A DNA stretch of 36,034 bases from Pseudonocardiales bacterium (GCA_030840295.1 JAVEET010000219.1:1-36034), one strand, 5' to 3'. Numbered from the stretch's first letter, positions 13,924 through 22,973 are shown. Translations and numbers: made by a program. Notes: generated by a model not told the origin, from the sequence alone.

Positions 13924-15132
13924 ATGCCCTCCCGCCGCCCGCTTCGGGACCTGCCGGTCGAGGTGCTCGTGCTCTCGGCTGTCGCCTTCTGCGTGGCCGC
14001 CGGCTTCGGGATCGTCGCGCCTGCCATCCCGGTGTTCGCCCGTACCTTCGGCGTGTCACGTACCGCCGCAGCCGCCGTAGTGAGTGCCTTTGCCCTGATG
14101 CGATTGGTCTCTGCCCTCGGCTGCGGAAAGCTGGTCAACCGGGTGGGTGAACGTCTGGTACTCGGGCTGGGCATCGGCATCGTTGCGGTAAGCAGTGCGC
14201 TAGCCGGTCTGGCCGGCAACTACGCGCAGCTCTTGGTCCTGCGCGGTGTCGGCGGCATCGGGTCGGCGATGTTCACGGTGTCAGCCAGCTCGCTGCTGCT
14301 CTCGGTTGCAGGGCCCGAGCAACGGGGGCGGGCGATGGGCACCTTCAGCGGCGGCTTCCTCCTGGGCGGTGTCGCCGGCCCCGGTCTCGGCGGTCTGATC
14401 ACCGGCTGGTCGCTGCGGGCACCGTTCTTTCTCTACGCCGCAACGCTGGCCGTCGCCGGGACCGTCGGTCTGCTGATGCTGCCACGGCGGCCTCGGTCCG
14501 ATGGACCTGACATCGACCGGCCGGAGCGAAGGACCTTGTCCATCGGCCAGGCCGTTCGGCTGCCGGCCTTTCGCGCCGCAGCCGCCGCCAACCTCGCCGA
14601 CAACTGGGCCGCTCTCGGAGTCAGGGCGGCGATCGTCCCGTTGCTCGTGGTCGAGGTGCTGCATGCCTCCCCCATCTGGACCGGCGTCGGTTTCACCGTT
14701 TTCACCCTGGCCAACATCACCACGCTCATCGTCGGCGGCCGCTTCACGGATCGCTCCGGGCGTCGTCCGGTCCTGCTCGTCGGCTGCCTGGGCAGTGCGG
14801 CCGGTACCGGCCTACTCGCGATTCCGCCATCGCTACCGCTGTTTCTGGTCAGCATGACCGTCTTCGGGCTCGGCAGCGGCCTGCTGGACGTCGCCCCGGG
14901 CGCGATGCTGGGCGATGTGGTCAACGGCCGCGGCGGCACCGTGATCGCCGGTTACCAGATGGCCGGGGACCTGGGAAGCTTGGTCGGACCGCTGGTAGCA
15001 GGCGCCCTGACCGACAGTGCCGGGTTCGGAGCTGCGTTCGGAGTCACCGCCGGCGTCCTGCTGATGGCGGGAGCCCTCGCCGCCCGCGCCCCGGAAACCA
15101 TAACCGCGCAGCCGAGCAGTAAAGCCGGCTGA
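13924..15132 (+). CDS. Major facilitator superfamily transporter
   Basis: The ~402-residue protein has twelve hydrophobic segments in two six-helix halves. Between helices 2 and 3 it has GKLVNRVGERLVL, the degenerate MFS loop motif, and the second half repeats it as GGRFTDRSGRRPVLL. Start placement at the ATG 13924 (MPSRRPLRDLPVEV) puts the first helix about 12 residues in; an in-frame GTG two codons earlier is possible. It most resembles drug:H+ antiporter-type efflux pumps (DHA1 layout), but the substrate cannot be told. It is followed by a DoxX-like gene with its own ribosome site 47 bp downstream. Confidence 0.88.
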   Translation: MPSRRPLRDLPVEVLVLSAVAFCVAAGFGIVAPAIPVFARTFGVSRTAAAAVVSAFALMRLVSALGCGKLVNRVGERLVLGLGIGIVAVSSALAGLAGNYAQLLVLRGVGGIGSAMFTVSASSLLLSVAGPEQRGRAMGTFSGGFLLGGVAGPGLGGLITGWSLRAPFFLYAATLAVAGTVGLLMLPRRPRSDGPDIDRPERRTLSIGQAVRLPAFRAAAAANLADNWAALGVRAAIVPLLVVEVLHASPIWTGVGFTVFTLANITTLIVGGRFTDRSGRRPVLLVGCLGSAAGTGLLAIPPSLPLFLVSMTVFGLGSGLLDVAPGAMLGDVVNGRGGTVIAGYQMAGDLGSLVGPLVAGALTDSAGFGAAFGVTAGVLLMAGALAARAPETITAQPSSKAG

Positions 15133-15194
15133 TCCCTGGCACTGGCGTTCAGCACCTGCACGAAGGAGACTAGCGTCGTGACAGGAGGTTCCTC

Positions 15195-15632
15195 ATGACT
15201 TTGTCGGCCAAGATCCGTCGGATGCCCCTTCGCCTCGCCACGGGCGCGTTCATCCTCAATGCAGGTATTGGAAAGCTGAAGGGCGACGAACAGACCGCGC
15301 AGGGCCTGCACGGCATGGCGTCGGGCGCCTATCCCGCTCTGTCGGGCGTGGAGCCGAGCCGGTTCCTCAAGGTCGTCGCGGTGAGTGAGGTGGCGGTAGG
15401 CGGCGTACTGCTCACCCCATTGGTACCCACAGTCGTCGCCGGCGCCGCCCTGACGGGCTTCTCCGCGTCATTGCTCGGCATGTGGTGGCGGACGCCAGGT
15501 ATGCATCAGCCGGGAAATCCGCGGCCAACTCAGCAGGGCACCGCGGTCGCCAAGGATGTGTGGATGCTGGGTATCGGGCTCGGGTTGGTCCTGGACGCAT
15601 TACTGTCGCGGGATAAGGTGAATAAGGACTGA
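15195..15632 (+). CDS. DoxX-like membrane protein
   Basis: The ATG follows a strong ribosome site (AGGAGG). The 145-residue protein has about four hydrophobic helices. The first holds LATGAFILNAGIGKL, the DoxX-type start where an Arg/Ala-rich helix leads to a G--K segment. A later SEVAVGGVLLTPLVPTVVAG helix and a terminal DVWMLGIGLGLVLDALLS helix complete the plan. DoxX-family proteins are small membrane proteins linked to redox and thiol stress in actinobacteria. The gene lies upstream of and in line with the pyruvate:quinone oxidoreductase gene, 142 bp away. Confidence 0.75.
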   Translation: MTLSAKIRRMPLRLATGAFILNAGIGKLKGDEQTAQGLHGMASGAYPALSGVEPSRFLKVVAVSEVAVGGVLLTPLVPTVVAGAALTGFSASLLGMWWRTPGMHQPGNPRPTQQGTAVAKDVWMLGIGLGLVLDALLSRDKVNKD

Positions 15633-15774
15633 ACCGGGCCGCGGCCCGACCACGGTGCCGGCGCCTGGGCTGAGATCAGCGTCCAGCGGGCTGCGACGCC
15701 AACCGGTTCCGCTCCCGACACGGCCAAGCAGCGGCCGAGGTCCGCACTGCACCGTGACACGGAGGAGTTCCGTC

Positions 15775-17505
15775 GTGCCCACTGTCGCCGAAATGATCGT
15801 CACCGCGCTGGCCGAACAAGGCGTGCGAACTGTCTGGGGTGTGGTCGGTGACGCCCTAAACCCCGTTACCGATGCCATTCGCCGCGAGGAACGTATCGAA
15901 TGGATCGGCGTCCGTCATGAAGAAGTCGGCGCCTTTGCCGCCGGCGCTCAGGCTCAGGTGTCCGGCACGCTTGGCGTGTGCATGGGCACCGTCGGGCCTG
16001 GCTCGATCCATCTGCTGAACGGCTTGTACGACGCCAAGAAGTCGCACGCACCGGTGTTGGCAGTCTGCGGTCAGGTGCCGTTGGAGGAACTTGGCAGCGA
16101 CATGTTCCAGGAGGTCAACAACGACCTGGTCTTCTCCGATGTCGCGCTGTTCACCCGCACCATCACCTCAGCCGCGCAGGCCCCCATCCTGATGGAACAA
16201 GCTGTTCAGGCCGCCCTGAATGGGCCGGGAGTGGCCGTGTTGACGTTACCGGGTGATGTCGGCGGTCTAGCTCTGGACAAGGCGGCGGCCACCCCGCGCT
16301 TCGTGCAGGCCCATCCGGACACCGTGCCGGACGGTGATGCCCTGAACCGGGCCGCCGAGTTGATCGACGCCGCCGGAAAGGTCAGCATGCTGGTCGGCAT
16401 CGGCGCGCGCGAGGCGCGCACCGAGCTGCTGAACCTCGCCGAACGCCTCAACGCACCGATGGTGCTGACCCTCAAGGCGAAGGAGGGTCTGGAGAAGGAG
16501 AACCCATTCCAGGTCGGCCAGAGCGGCCTGATCGGCAATCCCGCCGCCTCCGCCGCGCTGGAGGACTGTGACCTGATGCTGATGATCGGGACGGATTTTC
16601 CTTACCGGGAATGGTATCCCGCGGGCAAGACGGTGATCCAGCTCGATGCCAGGCCGGAGCATCTGGGCCGCCGGACCGCGATCGATCTCGGTCTGGTCGG
16701 CCATAGCCGACCCACGCTGGCCGCACTGCACAGCCGAGTCGCGGCCAAGCCCGATGATAGGCATCTGCGCTCCTGCCGGAACAAGTACCGCACCTGGCAA
16801 GATCGTCAGCGTGCACTGACCGATCCCGACCACGACAACCGCCTGGTCGGCAAGCTCCGGGAGCGGCTGGACAACAGCTCGGGCCGGATTCGTCCCGAAG
16901 CGCTGGCCCAATCCTTGGACAGGCATGCTGCCGCCGACGCAGTTTTCACCGTGGACACCGGCATGTCCACGGTCTGGGTGTCACGCTTCATGACGATGAA
17001 CGACCGACGGGCACTGCTGGGGTCGTTCAATCTCGGATCGATGGCCAACGCCATGCCGCAGGCGCTCGGAGTTCAGGCACTCGATCGGTCGCGTCAGATT
17101 GTCGCACTGTGCGGAGACGGTGGGCTGTCGATGCTGCTCGGCGATCTGATCACGGCCGTGAGCTATGACCTGCCGGTGAAGCTCTTCGTGTTCGACAACA
17201 GCCGTCTCGGTATGGTGAAACTCGAACAGGAACAAGGCGGCCTCCCGGAATTCGGCACGGTGCTGCACAATCCCGACTTCGCCGCCGTGGCTCGGGCCAT
17301 CGGCCTGCACGCTGTCCGCGTCGAAGATCGAGGGGAACTCGACGGGGCCGTCCGGGACGCGTTGGTCCATCCCGGACCGGTACTGGTCGACGTGCTGACC
17401 AATCCGGAGGAGATTTCGGTGCCGGGCAAGGTTAAAGTGTCTCAGGCTTACGGTTTTGCGATCGCCAAGATCAAGGAAACCGTGCTGAGCGAAGGTGACG
17501 CCTGA
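15775..17505 (+). CDS. poxB: Pyruvate dehydrogenase (quinone) / pyruvate oxidase, ThDP-dependent
   Basis: The 576-residue protein, close to the 572 of E. coli PoxB, starts at a GTG preceded by GGAGGAG. The N-terminal ThDP domain has the catalytic-cycle glutamate in RHEEVGAFAAG (Glu50). The central domain (~190-330) binds FAD. The C-terminal ThDP domain carries the GDGG motif at 447-450 and the downstream Asn of FDNSRLGM. The end (KVKVSQAYGFAIAKIKETVLS) matches the amphipathic membrane-binding tail of PoxB. The enzyme converts pyruvate to acetate and CO2 and passes electrons to the quinone pool at the inner membrane. It is typically expressed in stationary phase. The convergent LysR gene follows; no PTA/ACK genes are nearby. 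Confidence 0.9.
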   Translation: MPTVAEMIVTALAEQGVRTVWGVVGDALNPVTDAIRREERIEWIGVRHEEVGAFAAGAQAQVSGTLGVCMGTVGPGSIHLLNGLYDAKKSHAPVLAVCGQVPLEELGSDMFQEVNNDLVFSDVALFTRTITSAAQAPILMEQAVQAALNGPGVAVLTLPGDVGGLALDKAAATPRFVQAHPDTVPDGDALNRAAELIDAAGKVSMLVGIGAREARTELLNLAERLNAPMVLTLKAKEGLEKENPFQVGQSGLIGNPAASAALEDCDLMLMIGTDFPYREWYPAGKTVIQLDARPEHLGRRTAIDLGLVGHSRPTLAALHSRVAAKPDDRHLRSCRNKYRTWQDRQRALTDPDHDNRLVGKLRERLDNSSGRIRPEALAQSLDRHAAADAVFTVDTGMSTVWVSRFMTMNDRRALLGSFNLGSMANAMPQALGVQALDRSRQIVALCGDGGLSMLLGDLITAVSYDLPVKLFVFDNSRLGMVKLEQEQGGLPEFGTVLHNPDFAAVARAIGLHAVRVEDRGELDGAVRDALVHPGPVLVDVLTNPEEISVPGKVKVSQAYGFAIAKIKETVLSEGDA

Positions 17506-17545
17506 TCGGCTACGTCGGCATCGCCAGCCTCTTCGGAGACCGATG

Positions 17546-18451
17546 CTATGGCAGCCTGGTCTGGCGAGCCAACTCCTTCAACTCGTGTACGACCCGCCGG
17601 ACGACCAACCGTTCGGCTCGGTCCGGCCGCATCAGGGCATCGACCTGCCGTCCGGCACGGGTCCCGCTCAGCGGCTTCAGCAAGAACCGGCGCCCTCGGC
17701 GATCACTGGCACTGAACCGGGGAAGCAGGGCAATGCCGTGACCTTCGGCCACCATGGCCTCGACGACGTGGAAATCGTTGATCCGGTGGGCGATCCGGAC
17801 TGGCTCGCCGGAACGCGCGGCAATCGTTTCCATAATGCCGGCAAGCGGAAACCCAGTGCGTACCGCGATCCATGACTCGCCGACCAGATCATCGACGGTT
17901 ATCCGCTCGAGAGGGGCCAGCCGATGGTCCAGCGGCAGCGCCACATCCACGGGTTCGCGGAACAGCGGCAATACCTTGATGGATATTGGCCAGTCCTGGC
18001 TACGGTCCGGTCGATGGGCGACTACCAGGTCGTTTTCCGCCGTGAGGGCCCCGAATTCCGCCTGAGCCACGTCCCACTCGCTGCATTCGAGCGTGACGCC
18101 GGTCAGTCCAGCCACTCGGCTGAGCAGACCCGGGAACAGCAACTGGGCAGCGCTCTGAAAGGCCGTGATCCGCACCGTGCCAGTGGTCCTGGCCGCGGAT
18201 CGATCCGCGGCCGCCTGCGCGCGTTCCATGGCAACGGCGACCTCCACTGCGCTCGAGGCGAGTGCGTGACCGGCCTGAGTGAGTCGGATGCCGCGACCCA
18301 CACGTTCGGTCAGCGCTGTTCCAGCCGTCCGCTCCAGGGCCTTCAGCTGCTGGGACACCGCCGACGGCGTGCGATGCAACACCCTCGCCGCCTCGGTTAC
18401 GCTGCCCCGCTCGGCCACCTCGCGCAGGGTCGCCAACTGGGTGACATCCAT
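17546..18451 (-). CDS. LysR family transcriptional regulator
   Basis: The 301-residue protein has a typical N-terminal LysR winged HTH at residues 1-60 (QLATLREVAERGSVTEAARVLHRTPSAVSQQLKALE, then GRGIRLTQAG). Residues ~90-290 form the periplasmic-binding-type effector domain. The gene is divergent from an EamA-type exporter with 71 bp between the start codons, the classic arrangement of a LysR activator next to its target, often an amino acid or metabolite exporter. A palindrome suited to LysR binding lies between them. The inducer is unknown. Confidence 0.93.
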   Translation of the reverse strand: MDVTQLATLREVAERGSVTEAARVLHRTPSAVSQQLKALERTAGTALTERVGRGIRLTQAGHALASSAVEVAVAMERAQAAADRSAARTTGTVRITAFQSAAQLLFPGLLSRVAGLTGVTLECSEWDVAQAEFGALTAENDLVVAHRPDRSQDWPISIKVLPLFREPVDVALPLDHRLAPLERITVDDLVGESWIAVRTGFPLAGIMETIAARSGEPVRIAHRINDFHVVEAMVAEGHGIALLPRFSASDRRGRRFLLKPLSGTRAGRQVDALMRPDRAERLVVRRVVHELKELARQTRLP

Positions 18452-18466
18452 GAAGCGATGCTACAT

Positions 18467-18481
18467 AGATAGTGCACAACT
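18467..18481. promoter_or_regulatory. LysR-box-like palindrome
   Basis: ATAGT-GCACA-ACTAT is a perfect 5-bp inverted repeat with the T-N11-A form recognised by LysR proteins. It lies in the 71-bp divergent promoter region between the LysR gene and the EamA exporter. It is a likely activator binding site for both genes. Confidence 0.6.
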
Positions 18482-18522
18482 ATTCGATAGATCTACATCT
18501 CCACTTCGACCAGAATGTCCTC

Positions 18523-19518
18523 ATGCCCAGCCGTGACCGCCTGCTCGCCCTACTCGTCGCGGTGTGCTGGGGAGTCAACTTTCCCGCCACCCACCTCGCG
18601 CTGCGGCAGTTTCCACCGCTCTTGCTGGTCTGCGTGCGCTTCGCACTGATCGCCATACCAACCGTCCTCCTGGTCCCCCGACCGGTGGCACCCGCCCGCT
18701 GGCTGCTCGGCTACGGTATCGGCTTCGGCATCCTGCAATTCGCGTTTCTCTACCTCGGCATGCAGGCCGGCATGCCGACCGGCCTCGCCTCGCTCGTCCT
18801 GCAGTCTTCGGCACCCTTCACGGTCGTACTGGCCGCCGTGCTGCTGGGCGAGAGGCTGACCGGACGGCAGGTAGCAGGCGTGGCCGTCGCCTTCCTCGGC
18901 CTGACGGCGATCGCGCTGCACCGCTCCCAGCTGGCCTCGCTGCTGCCCCTTGTGCTCACACTGTGCGGTGGGCTCGGATGGGCGCTGGGAAACCTCAGCA
19001 ACCGCAAGGCACAGCCGGACAGCCCGATGCGGCTGATGCTGTGGATGTCCGTGATTCCACCGCTTCCAATGTTGGCCCTGTCCCTGCTCGTCGAAGGCCC
19101 ACAACGGGATTGGCGATCGCTGAGAACAATCGGGAGCGTGCACGCCCTGCCCGCGCTGGCCGGGCTGCTCTACGTGGTCGTCGTCGCTACCGTCGTGGGA
19201 TCCGGTATCTGGACGACCCTGATGTCCCGGCATCCCTCGAGCACCGTTGCACCGTTTTCCATGATGGTCCCCGTCGTCGGAATGGCCACGTCCTGGCTGT
19301 TTCTCGGCGAACGAGCCGACCTTCTCGAGATCGGTCTCGGCCTGGTCGTCGTTTCCGGAGTGCTGCTGGCCACGGCTGGCCTCCGCGTACCCTGGAGATG
19401 GCACGAGCCACCGCGAGCAGGGCGGCGCGGGTACGGTCGGGAGCATGACAGAAACCACCCCGTTAATGGCGATTGCCCTGGTCTGCACGCTGAACCCGTC
19501 GCCGACGCCGTCCAGTAG
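18523..19518 (+). CDS. EamA family (DMT superfamily) exporter
   Basis: The 331-residue protein has ten hydrophobic helices in two EamA repeats. The first begins LLALLVAVCWGVNFPATHLAL, the typical start of YdcZ/RhaT-like carriers, and repeat ends are marked by LGERLTGRQVAGVAVAFLGL and FLGERADLLEIGLGLVVVSG. The ATG at 18523 places helix 1 correctly; an upstream in-frame ATG (18472) would run into the LysR promoter. The 40-residue C-terminal tail is hydrophilic and overlaps the next gene by 74 bp. It probably exports an amino acid or metabolite under control of the divergent LysR protein. The substrate is not identifiable. Confidence 0.88.
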   Translation: MPSRDRLLALLVAVCWGVNFPATHLALRQFPPLLLVCVRFALIAIPTVLLVPRPVAPARWLLGYGIGFGILQFAFLYLGMQAGMPTGLASLVLQSSAPFTVVLAAVLLGERLTGRQVAGVAVAFLGLTAIALHRSQLASLLPLVLTLCGGLGWALGNLSNRKAQPDSPMRLMLWMSVIPPLPMLALSLLVEGPQRDWRSLRTIGSVHALPALAGLLYVVVVATVVGSGIWTTLMSRHPSSTVAPFSMMVPVVGMATSWLFLGERADLLEIGLGLVVVSGVLLATAGLRVPWRWHEPPRAGRRGYGREHDRNHPVNGDCPGLHAEPVADAVQ

Positions 19519-20062
19519 TGATCTGCTGGGCAGCCAGATCCTCACGGAACTCGCGCGTCATGGCGTGACCGGTCACGCGGTCCGCGTCGTCGATCACGAC
19601 GTCCGGCCCGGCGTCGAGCTCGACATGGGTGACGGAGATGAATGGCCCGCGATTCGACAGCAGATCATCGACGCCGACATCCTGCTCGTCTCCACCCCGA
19701 CCTGGATGGGACAGCACAGCAGCGTCTGCCAACGGGTCCTGGAGCGGTTGGACGCCGAGCTTTCCGAGAAGGACGATGCGGGACGGCTGCAGACCTACGG
19801 CAAGGTCGCGATCGCGGCCGTGGTGGGCAATGAGGACGGCGCGCACCACATCAGCGCGGTGCTGTTCCAGAGCCTCAATGATGTCGGATTCACAATTCCC
19901 GCCGGCGGAGTCAGCTATTGGAACGGCGAGGCCATGAAGGGCGTCGACTGCCAGGACCTCGACGAGACGCCGGAGACCGTGACGTCGACTACGAGAACTT
20001 TGGCGGCCAACGCCGTGCATCTCGCACAACTTCTGAGGGCGGCTAACTACCCGCCATCGTGA
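19445..20062 (+). CDS. NAD(P)H-dependent FMN reductase / flavodoxin-like protein
   Basis: The 205-residue protein starts at an ATG with GGGAG upstream. The N-terminal strand-loop ALVCTLNPSPTPSSSDLLG is a flavin phosphate-binding loop in place of the classical flavodoxin one. The second FMN contact is STPTWMGQHSSVCQRVLERLD, as in WrbA/FMN-reductase-like proteins (TP-Y/W-G---). The later GNEDGAHH segment fits the third loop. Such proteins reduce quinones or free flavins with NAD(P)H. The gene begins inside the tail of the EamA exporter gene, so the two may be cotranscribed, and precedes dps, hinting at redox stress. Confidence 0.8.
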   Translation: MTETTPLMAIALVCTLNPSPTPSSSDLLGSQILTELARHGVTGHAVRVVDHDVRPGVELDMGDGDEWPAIRQQIIDADILLVSTPTWMGQHSSVCQRVLERLDAELSEKDDAGRLQTYGKVAIAAVVGNEDGAHHISAVLFQSLNDVGFTIPAGGVSYWNGEAMKGVDCQDLDETPETVTSTTRTLAANAVHLAQLLRAANYPPS

Positions 20063-20076
20063 CTGGTAGCGTCGAA

Positions 20077-20098
20077 GGTGGCTCAACCGGTAGCCACC
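20077..20098 (+). terminator. Hairpin after the FMN reductase-like gene
   Basis: GGTGGCT and AGCCACC pair with an 8-base loop, 14 bp beyond the stop codon. There is no T-run, as is common in high-GC actinobacteria. It probably separates this gene from dps. Confidence 0.5.
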
Positions 20099-20181
20099 CT
20101 GCGTATCACGGCGGGTGGGCACTGACGCGTCCTCCTCACATCTCACCCGCTCGGTGATTGCCTTGTTGTGAAGGAGATCTC

Positions 20182-20757
20182 ATGGCCGCCACCCGGCGTA
20201 CCGCTCGCAAAACGAACCCACAGTTCACGGTGCCCGGCGTCTCAGCCTCGGATGCCAGCGAACTCATCTCGTTGCTGCAGGACAGGCTGAACGCCCTCAA
20301 TGATCTGGCGCTGACCCTCAAGCACATCCACTGGAATGTGGTCGGCCCACACTTCATTGCGGTCCACACCATGCTTGACCCGCAGGTCGAAGCCGTCCGG
20401 CTGATGGTGGACGAGGTCGCCGAACGTATTGCCACTCTCGGTGGATCGCCGAAAGGAACTCCTGGTGCGCTGGTGGCCGATCGCAGCTGGGATGACTACG
20501 ACCTGGGTCGCGCGGATGCCATCGCGCACCTCGGCGCCCTGGATCTGGTGTACGCCGGCGTGGTGGAATCGAACCGCAAGGCCATTGAAGCCACGGAGGA
20601 ACCGGATCCGGTTACGCAGGACATGCTCATCGGGCATTCGGAGAAACTCGAGCAGTTCCACTGGTTCGTCCGGGCTCACCTGGAGAATTCCAGCGGAACC
20701 CTCGAGACCGCCGGAGCCGCTACGGAGAAGCAAGCGGCCCGCCGCACCCGCCGCTAG
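20182..20757 (+). CDS. dps: Dps family DNA-binding ferritin-like protein
   Basis: The 191-residue protein starts at an ATG with GAAGGAG at ideal spacing. The Dps signature is plain: KHIHWNVVGPHFIAVHTMLD (His50, Trp51, Asn52, His62), then DEVAERI (Asp77, Glu81). These residues form the ferroxidase site shared between subunits of the 12-mer. The basic N-terminus (ATRRTARKT) and C-terminal tail (AARRTRR) suggest DNA binding, as in mycobacterial Dps. It protects DNA by oxidising Fe(II) with hydrogen peroxide and by compacting the chromosome in stationary phase. A terminator hairpin follows at 20770-20801. Confidence 0.93.
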   Translation: MAATRRTARKTNPQFTVPGVSASDASELISLLQDRLNALNDLALTLKHIHWNVVGPHFIAVHTMLDPQVEAVRLMVDEVAERIATLGGSPKGTPGALVADRSWDDYDLGRADAIAHLGALDLVYAGVVESNRKAIEATEEPDPVTQDMLIGHSEKLEQFHWFVRAHLENSSGTLETAGAATEKQAARRTRR

Positions 20758-20769
20758 CCGCATGCCTGA

Positions 20770-20801
20770 GCCCGGCCGCAGGTAACCGCAGGCGGCCGGG
20801 C
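20770..20801 (+). terminator. Strong hairpin after dps
   Basis: GCCCGGCCGC and GCGGCCGGGC form a perfect 10-bp stem with a 12-base loop, starting 12 bp after the dps stop. The next gene starts 13 bp beyond. No T-run follows. Confidence 0.65.
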
Positions 20802-20813
20802 AAGCTTGAACCC

Positions 20814-21713
20814 GTGACTGAGATCGTGACCAGTGAGTTCGACGTACCGCAATGGTTCTCCCGCGCTCTGGCCATTGAGCCGGACATCGGTGCGATCGAA
20901 GTGGCGGGGACGACGATTCGTTTCCGAGCCTGGGGAGATCGCGGCCAGCCGGGCGTGGTCCTCGTCCATGGTGGTGCGGCGCACAGCCGCTGGTGGGATC
21001 ACGTGGCGCCGCTACTGGCCGCAGGTCGCCGGGTCGCAGCAATAGATCTGTCCGGCCACGGCGACAGCGGCCGGCGGACTGTTTACAGCCTGGACATCTG
21101 GGCCGACGAGCTGATCGCGGTCGCCGAGGCGGCCGGCATCGCCGGGCCGCCTGTGCTGGTCGGGCACAGCATGGGTGGCTTCGTAACCCTCACCGCCGCG
21201 AGGCGACATGGAGCAGTCCTGACCGGTGTGCTGGCCATCGACTCGCCGGTACGCGAACTGACACCGGAGGAGAAGGCGGCCCGGGATCGCCAGGCCTTCG
21301 GCCCGCTTCGGGTGTATGCAAGCCGCGAAGAGGCGCTCAAGCGATTCCGCCCGATCCCCGATGAGGGTCCCGTCCTGTCCTACGTGGTCGATCACATCGC
21401 TGCCGAATCGATTCGTGAGGTGCCAGGCGGCTGGTCGTGGAAGTTCGATCCGAAGATCTTCGGACGCCCGGCGCTGAGTCCGTCCCTACTGACGACTGTG
21501 GACTGCCGGGTCGCGCTGTTCCGGGCGGAACGGGGTCTGGTGTCCGAGCAGATGGGCGAGGTCATGTACGACCGGCTTGGACGGGCCGCTCCCCTCATCG
21601 AGATCCCGGACGCCGGCCATCACATCATGCTGGATCAGCCGCTCGCTCTGGTCACGGGTCTGCGCACCCTGCTGGCCGACTGGGAACACTCGCTGCCGAA
21701 CAGCCCCGGCTGA
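20814..21713 (+). CDS. Alpha/beta hydrolase fold protein
   Basis: The 299-residue protein begins at a GTG with weak ribosome-site support. The oxyanion-hole loop is LVHGGAAHSRWWDHV. The nucleophile elbow is GHSMGG with Ser119, and the catalytic His is in DAGHHIMLDQP (His269). The acid is expected around residues 225-245, but the usual D is not obvious; the segment reads LFRAERGLVSEQ, so the charge relay may use Glu. The lid region (~140-200) is charged. The family includes haloalkane dehalogenases, epoxide hydrolases and esterases, and the substrate cannot be assigned. It lies alone between dps and lspA. Confidence 0.85.
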   Translation: MTEIVTSEFDVPQWFSRALAIEPDIGAIEVAGTTIRFRAWGDRGQPGVVLVHGGAAHSRWWDHVAPLLAAGRRVAAIDLSGHGDSGRRTVYSLDIWADELIAVAEAAGIAGPPVLVGHSMGGFVTLTAARRHGAVLTGVLAIDSPVRELTPEEKAARDRQAFGPLRVYASREEALKRFRPIPDEGPVLSYVVDHIAAESIREVPGGWSWKFDPKIFGRPALSPSLLTTVDCRVALFRAERGLVSEQMGEVMYDRLGRAAPLIEIPDAGHHIMLDQPLALVTGLRTLLADWEHSLPNSPG

Positions 21714-21731
21714 CACCTCCTTCGGGAGGTG
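21714..21731. terminator. Bidirectional terminator hairpin with TTCG loop
   Basis: CACCTCC-TTCG-GGAGGTG is a perfect 7-bp stem with a very stable TTCG tetraloop. It starts directly after the hydrolase stop and lies between convergent genes (hydrolase and lspA). Confidence 0.75.
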
Positions 21732-21751
21732 GTCTTTGCCTCTAAGACCTG

Positions 21752-22369
21752 CTACTTGACGGCTTTCGGCAGGCGCTGACCGTCGAGTCCGATTCCGGCC
21801 AGGGCAGTCAGCGCGATGGTGATCGCGCCGAGCGTGATAGCTGAGTCGGCCAGGTTGAATGCCGGAAAGTGGGCCGCATCCGGTCCGAAGACGGAGATGA
21901 AGTCCACCACGCTGCCCTTGAGGAAGCCCGGAGCGCGGAACAGCCGGTCTAGTAGATTTCCCACTGCTCCGCCCAGCAACAGGCCGATGCCGATCGCCCA
22001 CGGAACCGACCTCAACCGCGGCGTGATCCGCACGATCGTCACGACGACGCCGATCGCGACCAGGGCGAACACCGCCGTCAGGCCGCTGGCCATCCCGAAG
22101 GCCGCCCCGGAATTTCGGATCAGCGACAAATAGACCAGGCCTCCAAGGAGCCGTGGCGAGTCGCCAGCGGTTAGGTGCGTCACGATAAGCATCTTCGTGG
22201 TGGCGTCCAGCACCAACGCGAATGTGGCGACCGCGGCGAGCAAGCCGACGCGCCTGGGACGCTGGGGTCGGTCCACCGTCGAATCGTTACCCGTGCCCGA
22301 GGCGGTGCCGGTGCTGTTGCCAGTAGCCGAATCGACAGCTGGATCGTTCCGGCGTGGGTCCTCGCTCAC
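21752..22369 (-). CDS. lspA: Lipoprotein signal peptidase II
   Basis: The 205-residue protein has a ~40-residue Ser/Thr/Gly-rich hydrophilic N-terminal extension followed by four membrane helices. Conserved motifs are present: LDATTK in helix 1, RNSGAAFG, GGAVGNLLDR with the first catalytic Asp, and FPAFNLADSAI with the second catalytic Asp. The enzyme cleaves signal peptides of diacylglyceryl-modified prolipoproteins in the cytoplasmic membrane. It starts at a GTG. RluD usually follows lspA in bacteria but is absent here; the gene stands alone before a convergent terminator. Its substrates would include the lipoproteins encoded at 30656-32935. Confidence 0.95.
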   Translation of the reverse strand: MSEDPRRNDPAVDSATGNSTGTASGTGNDSTVDRPQRPRRVGLLAAVATFALVLDATTKMLIVTHLTAGDSPRLLGGLVYLSLIRNSGAAFGMASGLTAVFALVAIGVVVTIVRITPRLRSVPWAIGIGLLLGGAVGNLLDRLFRAPGFLKGSVVDFISVFGPDAAHFPAFNLADSAITLGAITIALTALAGIGLDGQRLPKAVK

Positions 22370-22973
22370 CCGCCCAGTCTGGCAGAGCCCACCGCTACCA
22401 CCGTCCGGTGATCACATCGGTGCCCGCCTAGTGGTGATCCACTCGCGTTTACCGGGGCAACTTCGGTGATCCACTCGTGCTTACCGGAGCCTGGGAGCCT
22501 GTTGTGTAACTGGCCGTTGAAAACCCTGGATCCAGCCGGTGCGGGTCTTCGTGACCCGCCAGGCCGGATCGGTGAGGTTTGCCTCGGGCTTGCGCGGGAG
22601 CCCGGCGCTGGTCCACGGCCGGCATCGTCCACGGCGGGTGTCCTCCACCGCGGGTCGTCCACGGCGGGTGTCCTCCCACGGGAGGGGGTGTCGCCCCAGG
22701 CGGGCTGCGCAAACGCGACCGGTGACACGCTGTGCACCCCAACCTGAACACTCACCCATCCCCCACGGCCCTGACTCCCGGCCTGACGCTCCACCAACCG
22801 GCAGGTGATCCCAGCGCCGTCGCCGTTGACGGTGCTACAGCCCGGTCCCGGCGCGCGCCAGCCGCTGGGCGGCGGCACGTGACTGGTTGTGCTCCTCGAC
22901 CGGGACTCGACGCAACAGGCTCCAGAGCCCCGAAAACGGGAGATCATCACCAAAAGCCCGACCACGGTGGCCG
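22370..22973. other. Repeat-bearing intergenic region without a convincing gene
   Basis: No frame in these 604 bp has protein-like composition; the long minus-strand frames are Arg/Pro/Ser-rich shadows. Two short direct repeats are present: 22433-22455 with 22465-22487 (21 of 23 bases identical) and 22625-22646 with 22655-22676 (identical, period 30). The region may be the remains of a mobile or duplicated gene, or a spacer grown by slippage. Confidence 0.5.
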
